DNA of 64,000 bases from Myroides sp. JBRI-B21084 (GTDB lineage: Bacteria > Bacteroidota > Bacteroidia > Flavobacteriales > Flavobacteriaceae), in contig NZ_CP120653.1 in the NCBI RefSeq assembly GCF_030545015.1, forward strand, positions 2,445,406 to 2,509,405. The letters are read 5' to 3'. Below, in pieces: positions 45,019 through 51,882 of this stretch (position 1 is its first letter; every line of letters starts with the position of its first letter). Below the pieces are notes generated by a model that was not told the DNA's origin, ran no database searches, and saw only the letters and a list, made by a program, of their open reading frames with translations. The position numbers and the translations under genes were made by a program.

Positions 45019-45677
45019 GAATTATAAGTACTATTTTATTCAGCATTTTTAGCATCTTACTTTTTTCTTGTGAAACTGTTGAACATCGTCATGCTCCAAA
45101 AACTGCAGATGAAGCTTTAAAAGAATTGATTGAAGGAAACCAGCGCTACGTAAAGAATGTATCTATACATCATAATTTTATTGATGAAGCACACCATTCC
45201 GAAAAAGAACAACATCCACATACTTTTGTGTTGTCTTGTATTGATTCACGTGTGCCACCTGAAATTGTTTTTGATCAAGGAATTGGAAATTTATTTGTTG
45301 CCCGAGTAGCTGGAAATATCGAAGATCCAAATATTTTAGGAAGTATGGAATATGCCGTTCAAGTAAAAGGTACTAAACTGTTAGTAGTGTTAGGACATTC
45401 CAATTGTGGAGCGGTTCAAGGCGCAATTGATAATGTGAATTTGGGACATTTAACTCAATTAACCAATCAAATCAAAGTAGCATTTAATGAACACAGAACG
45501 TATCCATTGCCCGAGCATATATCAGATGAAACAGGTCGATTAAACGTGCTTTCCACAATAGATGATATTCTCTTTTCAAGCAAAATTATTAGAGATTTGG
45601 TTAATCAAGAAAAAATAAAAATAGTAGGAACATTTTACGATTTACATACAGGTAAAATTGAAATTTTAAAATCATGA
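45015..45677 (+). CDS. Lipoprotein beta-carbonic anhydrase
   Basis: The 220-residue protein has a lipoprotein signal (ILFSIFSILLFSC, Cys19) and a beta-class carbonic anhydrase domain: LKELIEGNQRYVKN, the zinc and catalytic CxDSR motif at Cys75 (LSCIDSRVPPE), and the second zinc pair in GHSNCGAVQGAI. It therefore interconverts CO2 and bicarbonate in the periplasm. Start and stop overlap both neighbours (ATGA with norE), so it is embedded in the nor operon. Its reason for being there is unclear. Confidence 0.93.
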   Translation: MRIISTILFSIFSILLFSCETVEHRHAPKTADEALKELIEGNQRYVKNVSIHHNFIDEAHHSEKEQHPHTFVLSCIDSRVPPEIVFDQGIGNLFVARVAGNIEDPNILGSMEYAVQVKGTKLLVVLGHSNCGAVQGAIDNVNLGHLTQLTNQIKVAFNEHRTYPLPEHISDETGRLNVLSTIDDILFSSKIIRDLVNQEKIKIVGTFYDLHTGKIEILKS

Positions 45678-46243
45678 CTAGCTCAAAATCAATATACTAT
45701 CCGCCAGGTGGCCTTTTAATTTGGATTGTAATTTATCTAGAATTAATAACATTTGGTATGGCAACCTTAGCATTGGCATATTATGGTTCACAAAATCGAT
45801 CAGAATTTCACGCCGATAGTTTGTTATTAAACAAAACAGTTGCTACCATAAATACAATTGTTTTGTTAACCAGTGGTTATTTTGTAGCCATTGCCATAAA
45901 GCATTTTAAAGCGCAACAACTACCAAAAACCTTACAGTTTTTAACTTGGGCTATTTTATGTGGAACTTTATTTTTGGTATTAAAAGGTTATGAATATTAC
46001 GAAAAAATAGAAGCTGGTTTAACCATGGGCAAAAGCGATTTTTTTAATTATTATTGCTTGCTTACTGGTTTTCATTGGCTACATGTTTTAGTTGGAATTG
46101 TAATTTTACTTTTTTTTAGATTTAATATAGCCAAAAAGCAAACAGTAGCATCGTTAGAAGATTTTGAAGCCGGTGCCGCTTTTTGGCATATGTGCGATTT
46201 AATATGGCTGTTTTTGTTTCCTATTTTATATTTAATGTTTTAA
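45674..46243 (+). CDS. norE: Cytochrome c oxidase subunit III-like protein (NorE)
   Basis: The 189-residue protein has about five membrane segments and COX3-family motifs: YLELITFGMATLALAYYG, GFHWLHVLVGIVILL and FEAGAAFWHMCDLIWLFLFP. NorE proteins accompany cNOR gene clusters and improve NO reductase activity without being essential. It starts inside the carbonic anhydrase stop region (4-base overlap). Confidence 0.92.
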   Translation: MTSSKSIYYPPGGLLIWIVIYLELITFGMATLALAYYGSQNRSEFHADSLLLNKTVATINTIVLLTSGYFVAIAIKHFKAQQLPKTLQFLTWAILCGTLFLVLKGYEYYEKIEAGLTMGKSDFFNYYCLLTGFHWLHVLVGIVILLFFRFNIAKKQTVASLEDFEAGAAFWHMCDLIWLFLFPILYLMF

Positions 46244-46251
46244 AAAAGCTT

Positions 46252-46491
46252 ATGAGAATTACTTTAACCCAAACCTATATTTTACTTGTTTTTTTAACGG
46301 TAGTAACAGCAATAACCGCTATTTTTGGAAATTTTAACGTAGGTGTAAAATTTATTATTTTATTAGCAATTATAAAGTTTTGGCTTGTTGGTTTTCAGTT
46401 TATGGAACTAAAAAAAGCAAATAAGTTTTGGAAAATAACTTTAATTAGTTTTGGTTGCATAATTGGTTTTTTTTACACTGTTTTACTGTGA
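46252..46491 (+). CDS. norF: Small membrane protein, cytochrome oxidase subunit IV-like (NorF)
   Basis: The ATG at 46252 gives 79 residues with three membrane segments (TYILLVFLTVVTAITAIFG, KFIILLAIIKFWLVGFQFME, ITLISFGCIIGFFYTVLL). An upstream in-frame start at 46183 would overlap norE and is rejected. The central IKFWLVGFQFMELKKA is the hallmark of the COX4/NorF family. It is the last gene of the cluster. Confidence 0.85.
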   Translation: MRITLTQTYILLVFLTVVTAITAIFGNFNVGVKFIILLAIIKFWLVGFQFMELKKANKFWKITLISFGCIIGFFYTVLL

Positions 46492-46522
46492 AGTTTTCAA
46501 AAAATTAATAAAAAATATTCTA

Positions 46523-46554
46523 TTTGTTTAGTTGTAATTTCAAAAATAAATTTG
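46523..46554 (+). promoter_or_regulatory. Promoter of the DoxX gene
   Basis: TTTG (46523-46526), a 20-base spacer and TAAATTTG (46547-46554) fit the Bacteroidota promoter consensus, 35 bases before the ATG. Confidence 0.75.
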
Positions 46555-46589
46555 TTACCTTAGTATAACACATTTTAAACAACAAACAA

Positions 46590-46961
46590 ATGAAAATTTT
46601 TAAAACAATACTTTTTGTTCTTTTTGGCTTAATGTTTGCAAATGCTGGCTTAGATAAGTTTATACACTACATGCCAATACCCGAAATGGATAATGCCATG
46701 CAAGAAATTTTTAAAGCAATGGATACTTTAAAATGGTTAATACCTTTAGTTGGTTTTGCTGAATTATTGGGTGGTATTTTAGTTTTAATTCCTAAAACCA
46801 GATTTTTAGGTACTTTAATTATCTTTCCTGTATTAATAGGTATTATTTGTCATAATGCAACTTTTGCACCCGAAGGTTTACCAATTGCAGGCGTTTTGTT
46901 GCTAATAACTTTGTGGATTTTTTACGATAATTTAGGAAAAATTAAGCACATTTGTTGCTAA
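46590..46961 (+). CDS. DoxX-family membrane protein
   Basis: The 123-residue protein has four membrane segments, a short extracytoplasmic loop (HYMPIPEMDNAMQEI) and the DoxX-type block LVGFAELLGGILVLIPKTR. DoxX-like proteins are small membrane subunits sometimes tied to redox systems. The function here is unknown. It has its own promoter and terminator, so it is not part of the nor operon. Confidence 0.85.
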   Translation: MKIFKTILFVLFGLMFANAGLDKFIHYMPIPEMDNAMQEIFKAMDTLKWLIPLVGFAELLGGILVLIPKTRFLGTLIIFPVLIGIICHNATFAPEGLPIAGVLLLITLWIFYDNLGKIKHICC

Positions 46962-46972
46962 TTTTTTAATTT

Positions 46973-47004
46973 AAAAGTGAAGGTTTTACTTCACTTTTTT
47001 TTAG
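46973..47004 (+). terminator. Terminator after the DoxX gene
   Basis: AAAAGTGAAG (46973-46982) pairs with CTTCACTTTT (46989-46998), followed by T. Confidence 0.88.
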
Positions 47005-47044
47005 TTTATAAATTTTTGTAATTTTAAAATAATTCAATTGAAAT

Positions 47045-47860
47045 ATGAAAAGAGGCGTAGTTTTTATGGGTACTGTAATGGCTATCTTAATGGTGTTAAT
47101 TGTACCTATCTTGGCCTATTTGTTTACACATAAAAGTTGGATTATTGATTTAACTGGAAAAAATGAATTAGGCGATGCCATTGGCGGAACAACTGCACCT
47201 ATTATTGGCGTTTTTAGTGTTGTTTTTACATTTATGGCGTTCTATATTCAATATGAATTTAATAAACGCCAAAACGAAATTTTGCAACTTCAAGTTAAAA
47301 TTAATATTCGTCAATCATTAGAACCCTATTTTATCTATTTAATTGATAGTTTAAAAAAGTTTAAATTAGAAAATAATTCCAATAAAAAAGTAACTTATAA
47401 TGGCGACTATATAGAACCTGTTAGTCAAGGCGATTTGTTAAAATTAAAATTTCAGGTAGCAAATGTTTTTGCAGGTATTATAAATTTTAAAGAAACTCAT
47501 CACACTATAAAAAAATTACAACTAGCTGATTTATTCGCTTATGAAAAGCATATTTATTTTGATGAACATGTAATTGACGATTACGTTTTTCATGTTAATA
47601 CAATTTACAATTTTTTAAGCTTTAATATTGAAATAGATAATGGCGAAGATAAAAATGAAATTATTCAAGAGTTTTTGTTTAAATATTTGTCAAGTTTATC
47701 AATAAATGAAATTTATTTTAATATTTATTATCTAATTATTTTTCATACCGATTTTGCAAGTATTTGTAAAGAAATTGTTCTAAAATCAATAGAAAATTTA
47801 CCAACTGATCGTAAAAAGGAGTTTTTATTAATGGTTTTTGAATATAAATTTCAAAACTAA
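47045..47860 (+). CDS. putAbiC-like membrane protein, possible abortive-infection factor
   Basis: The 271-residue protein has two N-terminal membrane segments (about residues 8-30 and 50-72), the second within GDAIGGTTAPIIGVFSVVFT and followed by QYEFNKRQNEILQLQVK. A large cytosolic helical domain follows. This architecture, with the G-D-x-x-G-G-x-x-x-P signature before the second helix, is that of the putative phage abortive infection family (Pfam putAbiC). The C-terminal domain is AT-rich and poorly conserved. Antiviral function is not shown by sequence. It stands alone, with a terminator before it. Confidence 0.6.
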   Translation: MKRGVVFMGTVMAILMVLIVPILAYLFTHKSWIIDLTGKNELGDAIGGTTAPIIGVFSVVFTFMAFYIQYEFNKRQNEILQLQVKINIRQSLEPYFIYLIDSLKKFKLENNSNKKVTYNGDYIEPVSQGDLLKLKFQVANVFAGIINFKETHHTIKKLQLADLFAYEKHIYFDEHVIDDYVFHVNTIYNFLSFNIEIDNGEDKNEIIQEFLFKYLSSLSINEIYFNIYYLIIFHTDFASICKEIVLKSIENLPTDRKKEFLLMVFEYKFQN

Positions 47861-47872
47861 TTAAAAAAAACA

Positions 47873-47904
47873 ATTGCAGTTGCTTTTTATTAGTACTATT
47901 TTTG
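47873..47904 (+). promoter_or_regulatory. Promoter of the DUF5715-like gene
   Basis: TTG (47874-47876), a 20-base spacer and TATTTTTG (47897-47904) fit the consensus, 16 bases before the ATG. Confidence 0.7.
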
Positions 47905-47920
47905 TGCTAAACAACGCCCA

Positions 47921-48487
47921 ATGTATTACATAAAATTGCCCTTTTTATTTGTATTATTTTCTATTACAACATTTGCCCAAACAAAACCCACTAAAGAATA
48001 TTTAACACATTTAAATGCTGCTCAAAGTCATAAAGTTGGCTTAGTTAAAGATAAAAGGCATTTAAATAAGTTGGTACAACAAGGAAAATTAGTTGCTATA
48101 AAACAGCGTGGATACGGGTATCGTATAGATAAGCTAACTCATAGCCATGCATTTTTAGTACCTAATGGCAGATCTGTTTTAAATTCCTTAGCATCTGATT
48201 TTGTTAAAGCTACAGGCCAAAATTTTTTCGTTGTAACTTCCCTAACGCGTACAGAATATGACCAAAATAGGTTGCGCAGAGTAAATTCTAATGCTTCGTC
48301 AAATGATAGTTCACATTGTTTTGGAGGTGCAATTGATATTTCTTATGTACGTTTTAACCACCATTTAGGGCCTAATTTTAAACTAGAAAAAAAATTAGAA
48401 AATCTTTTAGAACTGTATCAAAAACAAGGGAAAATTTATTTTGTAAAAGAAAGACATTCCCGATGTTTTCATATTATTTTTAGATAA
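47921..48487 (+). CDS. DUF5715/M15-like putative peptidoglycan peptidase
   Basis: The 188-residue exported protein has a signal peptide (YYIKLPFLFVLFSITTFAQ). Its central block FVVTSLTRTEYDQNRLRRVN continues into SSHCFGGAIDISYVRF, and the end is HSRCFHIIF. The S-H-x-x-G-x-A-x-D pattern is the zinc site of peptidase family M15 (D-Ala-D-Ala carboxypeptidases) and the final His fits the third ligand. It is likely a cell-wall amidase or peptidase. It lies 100 bases before a GH25 lysozyme gene. Confidence 0.8.
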   Translation: MYYIKLPFLFVLFSITTFAQTKPTKEYLTHLNAAQSHKVGLVKDKRHLNKLVQQGKLVAIKQRGYGYRIDKLTHSHAFLVPNGRSVLNSLASDFVKATGQNFFVVTSLTRTEYDQNRLRRVNSNASSNDSSHCFGGAIDISYVRFNHHLGPNFKLEKKLENLLELYQKQGKIYFVKERHSRCFHIIFR

Positions 48488-48540
48488 ATTTTAGTTTTAA
48501 AAGCGTTTAGAAAAATTATAAAAAGTATGTTTCTACGGCT

Positions 48541-48570
48541 TTTGGTTGTTTGTGAAAAAAACGTAATTTG
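48541..48570 (+). promoter_or_regulatory. Candidate promoter of the GH25 gene
   Basis: TTTG (48541-48544), a 19-base spacer and TAATTTG (48564-48570) form a near-consensus pair (one base short in the -7), 17 bases before the ATG. Confidence 0.5.
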
Positions 48571-48587
48571 CACCACAAAATGTACAA

Positions 48588-49442
48588 ATGACTGCTATAA
48601 AACAACGAAAAAGTAATCGCAGAAAAATTAGTAGAAAACCAAAAAAATGGGCGCCATGGAAATGGCATTTGTTAGCCTATACTATTTTGTTGTTTTCTTT
48701 TTTAACTTTTCATTACCGCGATGGAATTGTATATTTTATAGCCGACTGCTACGAAAGTATCTTTAAAAATCATAAAAAAAACGAAATTACCATTCATGAT
48801 ATTCGTGCCGTTGAAATTTTAGATAAGCATAAAAAGCATCTTTTTGGATTTGATGTATCTCATTATCAAAGTGATATTAATTGGAAAGAAATTGATTCGT
48901 TGTACAATAAATTCGCAATAGATTATGTTTTTTTACGCTCAACGATGGGGGTAGAGGGAATCGATACAAAATTCAAATACAATTTTAAAAAAGCTAAAAG
49001 TAGGTTGTTGGTACGTGGCGCATATCACTATTACCGACCTGATGAAAATAGTACACTGCAAGCGCAAAATTTTATAAAAAACACACCTCTAGAGCCTGGT
49101 GATTTTTTCCCGGTTTTAGATATTGAAGAATTACCTAAAGAGCAATCAAAAGATAAAATGCGTGAAGGTTTAACAAATTGGTTGCGTTTAGTGGAAAAGC
49201 ATTACGGTGTTAAACCTATTATTTATTCTGGTGCAAATTTTTATGAATTACATTTAAAAGAACATTTTCCAGAATATAAAATTTGGATCGCGAAGTACAG
49301 TTTGTTCAACGAAAAAATGAATAACGATTGGCATTTTTGGCAGTTTACAGATAAAGGTACTGTAAATGGTATTGAAACTAAAGTAGATCTAAATATTTTT
49401 AAAGGTGACCGTTACGATTTAAAGCAATATGTTATTCAGTAA
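48588..49442 (+). CDS. Glycoside hydrolase family 25 lysozyme
   Basis: The 284-residue protein has a very basic N-terminus, one membrane anchor (residues about 27-45) and a GH25 muramidase domain from about 85 on: FGFDVSHYQSDINW (catalytic Asp89 region), VRGAYHYYRP, FPVLDIEELPKEQ (catalytic DxE), KPIIYSGANFYE and WHFWQFTDKGTVNGI. It would cut the glycan backbone of peptidoglycan in the periplasm while bound to the inner membrane. Confidence 0.95.
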   Translation: MTAIKQRKSNRRKISRKPKKWAPWKWHLLAYTILLFSFLTFHYRDGIVYFIADCYESIFKNHKKNEITIHDIRAVEILDKHKKHLFGFDVSHYQSDINWKEIDSLYNKFAIDYVFLRSTMGVEGIDTKFKYNFKKAKSRLLVRGAYHYYRPDENSTLQAQNFIKNTPLEPGDFFPVLDIEELPKEQSKDKMREGLTNWLRLVEKHYGVKPIIYSGANFYELHLKEHFPEYKIWIAKYSLFNEKMNNDWHFWQFTDKGTVNGIETKVDLNIFKGDRYDLKQYVIQ

Positions 49443-49477
49443 AAAAAATAAGGTAGTTTTTAGCTACCTTATTTTTT
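49443..49477. terminator. Bidirectional terminator
   Basis: AAAAAATAAGGTAG (49443-49456) pairs with CTACCTTATTTTTT (49464-49477) with a 7-base loop, between the convergent GH25 and SRPBCC genes. Confidence 0.92.
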
Positions 49478-49481
49478 ATTT

Positions 49482-50018
49482 TTAAAAATACTGTTTAGTA
49501 TTGTTTTCAATAGTAGTTTTAAGTTTTGTTAAGTTTGTTTCTTCTTGTGCCTTTAAAGTACTACTAATTATAGCCATAATTGATTTTGAAATCATTCCAT
49601 TACCTTCAGCCATTGTTGTTGAACTTATTTTTGTTTGATTATTTGGTAATGAATTAAACGTAATTGTATAATGCATGTCCATAAAGTCAGATTCGTATAC
49701 CATAGAAATAGATTTATTTGGAATTATTTTGGTTATGGTTTCTTTAATAATCATGGTTTCACCATTGTTATCAAAATAAACATTAGAAACAGCACCAACT
49801 TGCCCTTTTGTGCCACTTACATGTTCAAATTTTTTAAAACCAGTTAACCAATCTGGTAACTTTTCAACGTCATTCATAACAGCCCAAGCTTCGTTAGCTG
49901 GTTTAGCAACCGTAATTTCACTATCATAAGTTACTTTAGGCGTTATAAAGCCAATTGCAACAAAACCAATAGCTAATGCTAAAAGTAAAACAACAAAAAA
50001 TTTAATAAACTTCTTCAT
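49482..50018 (-). CDS. Membrane-anchored SRPBCC (START-like) protein
   Basis: The 178-residue protein has an N-terminal anchor (FFVVLLLALAIGFVAIGFI) and a START/SRPBCC ligand-binding domain: AKPANEAWAVMNDVEKLPDW, HVSGTKGQVGAVSNVYFDNN, TSSTTMAEGNG. Such domains bind hydrophobic ligands, and none can be assigned. It lies 21 bases after the Rossmann-fold gene and is likely cotranscribed with it. Confidence 0.88.
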   Translation of the reverse strand: MKKFIKFFVVLLLALAIGFVAIGFITPKVTYDSEITVAKPANEAWAVMNDVEKLPDWLTGFKKFEHVSGTKGQVGAVSNVYFDNNGETMIIKETITKIIPNKSISMVYESDFMDMHYTITFNSLPNNQTKISSTTMAEGNGMISKSIMAIISSTLKAQEETNLTKLKTTIENNTKQYF

Positions 50019-50039
50019 TTTTTCTAAAATTTAAATGTA

Positions 50040-50693
50040 TTATTTGGCTAAAATAATAATATCATTCACTTCTATAGTATTTTTTGGATATTTTTTTTGT
50101 ACACTGTTAATCATTGCCATACCTACCTCTTGGAGTGTACAAGCATAGTTTGGAGCTATTTTTTTTATAAACGGATAGAAAACTGTAGCTAATTTTAAAG
50201 CATCGGGTATGTTCTTTTGATTTTTCATTGGTTTCATTAAACCGGGTCTAAAATTGTAAACTGCCGTAAAAGGTAATTTTAATAAGGCATTTTCTGTTTT
50301 GCCTTTAACACGCGCCCACATTGTTTTACCGTTTTCAGTACTATCAGTCCCTTTGCCAGAAACATATGTAAATACTAAATTTGAATTTATTTCAGAAAGA
50401 GCTGTTGCAAAAGGAACTACTAATTGATACGTTTTTCTGTAAAAAGATGCTTCGTTTTCACCAATTGATGAAACTCCTGCACAAAAAAAGCAAGCGTCAA
50501 TCGCGCCAATTTGCTCTTTTATTTGATTTACTTCATTAAAATCTTTAAGTATAATTTCTTGAAGTTTTTCGTGTTTTAAGCGGATGGATTTTCTGCTTAA
50601 ACTAATCACATTTGTTACGGCGTTGTTTTGTAAACATGCCAACAAAACACCTTCGCCTACCATTCCAGTTGCCCCTGTAATTAATACGTTCAT
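50040..50693 (-). CDS. NAD(P)-binding Rossmann-fold protein
   Basis: The 217-residue protein starts with the dinucleotide-binding motif MNVLITGATGMVGEGVLLAC and has the atypical SDR layout of the NAD(P)H-binding/NmrA group (FFCAGVSSIGENEASFYRKT, FTYVSGKGTDSTENGKTMWA, FRPGLMKP). The active-site Tyr-x-x-x-Lys of classic SDRs is replaced by YRKTYQ-type sequence, so catalysis is unsure. The substrate is unknown. Confidence 0.88.
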   Translation of the reverse strand: MNVLITGATGMVGEGVLLACLQNNAVTNVISLSRKSIRLKHEKLQEIILKDFNEVNQIKEQIGAIDACFFCAGVSSIGENEASFYRKTYQLVVPFATALSEINSNLVFTYVSGKGTDSTENGKTMWARVKGKTENALLKLPFTAVYNFRPGLMKPMKNQKNIPDALKLATVFYPFIKKIAPNYACTLQEVGMAMINSVQKKYPKNTIEVNDIIILAK

Positions 50694-50773
50694 TATAATA
50701 TTTTTTTTAAAAATACATAAATAAATTGTATTTCAATACTTTTAAAAAAAAGTTCAGTAAATGTTTGTAAGAA

Positions 50774-51877
50774 TTATCCTTTTACATCTAAAGCATCGCG
50801 AAGGGCATTACCAATCATCATAAAGGCAACCACCACCAAACACATTGCAATTCCAGGAATTAACGCTAAATAAGGTTTTCCTAAAATAATATAATTGTAG
50901 TGTTCTTTCATCATGCCACCCCAGCTAGGAACAGGAACTTGTGCACCTAAACCTAAAAAGCTTAAACCACTTTCAACCAAAATAGCCGATGCAAAATTAG
51001 CCGCAGATATTACAATAACCGGAGCCATAATATTTGGAATAATGTGTTTGAAAATAATACGAAGATCTGAAAAGCCTAACGCACGCGCAGCGGTTACATA
51101 TTGCATTTGCTTTACGCTTAAAACTTGGCCACGTACCACACGTGCCACTTCAACCCACATGGTTAAACCAACTGCAATAAAAACTTGCCAAAAGCCTTTG
51201 CCTAAAGCTAATGTAATTGCGATAACTAATAAAAGGGTGGGGATAGACCAAATTATATTTATTAACCAAAGTATTAAAGCATCGGTTTTACCACCAAAAT
51301 AACCAGCTAATGCACCTAAAGTTATACCAATTAATAAGGATATAAATACAGCAACAAAACCAATTGCTAATGATACACGTGCACCAATTAATAATCTACT
51401 TAAGTAATCGCGCCCTTGATTATCAGTACCTAGCCAATAAGTTTTTGTTTTAATATAGTTGGTTTTAATTGCAGTTTCATTTTTTGTAGGAAATACATTT
51501 TTTAAAATATATTTAGTTTGAGCTATTTTTGGATCTACCGAAAATTCTTTATAAAACAACGTATCGCCAACAAACTTATGAGATAAAATAGGAATAAATT
51601 GTTCGGTAATTGGTTTGCCTGTAAAATAATTTAAAAAACTACTTTTTACCTTTTTTTGTAACGGAATAGATAATACGGTAACAGAAAAACCTGGTTTTTG
51701 GGTACTTATAGAAACATCGCCGTTATTTGCATTTATTGTAGAATCGGGTGATAATACATACGCAAACAAGGCTATTAAGCTTAATAAAACGATAAAGACT
51801 AATGAAAAAACGCCCCAATAATTTTGTTTAAATTTTTGGAGCGCTTTTTTATTTGCCGAAACAAATTTTTTAAACAC
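50774..51877 (-). CDS. ABC transporter permease, OppC/DppC type
   Basis: The 367-residue inner-membrane protein has the OppC_N segment (LVFIVLLSLIALFAYVLSP), a periplasmic insert (residues about 45-135), and five more helices with the EAA-type loop AARALGFSDLRIIFKHIIPN that docks to the ATPase. Such permeases work with an OppB partner, ATPases and a binding protein, none of which are in this window. It starts 5 bases after the prc stop and is coupled to it. Confidence 0.93.
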   Translation of the reverse strand: MFKKFVSANKKALQKFKQNYWGVFSLVFIVLLSLIALFAYVLSPDSTINANNGDVSISTQKPGFSVTVLSIPLQKKVKSSFLNYFTGKPITEQFIPILSHKFVGDTLFYKEFSVDPKIAQTKYILKNVFPTKNETAIKTNYIKTKTYWLGTDNQGRDYLSRLLIGARVSLAIGFVAVFISLLIGITLGALAGYFGGKTDALILWLINIIWSIPTLLLVIAITLALGKGFWQVFIAVGLTMWVEVARVVRGQVLSVKQMQYVTAARALGFSDLRIIFKHIIPNIMAPVIVISAANFASAILVESGLSFLGLGAQVPVPSWGGMMKEHYNYIILGKPYLALIPGIAMCLVVVAFMMIGNALRDALDVKG

Positions 51878-51882
51878 TTTTA

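Noticed and set aside
39606..46491. Full denitrification island
   Set aside because: Only NO reductase genes are seen; no nirK, nirS, nosZ or nitrate reductase lies in the window.
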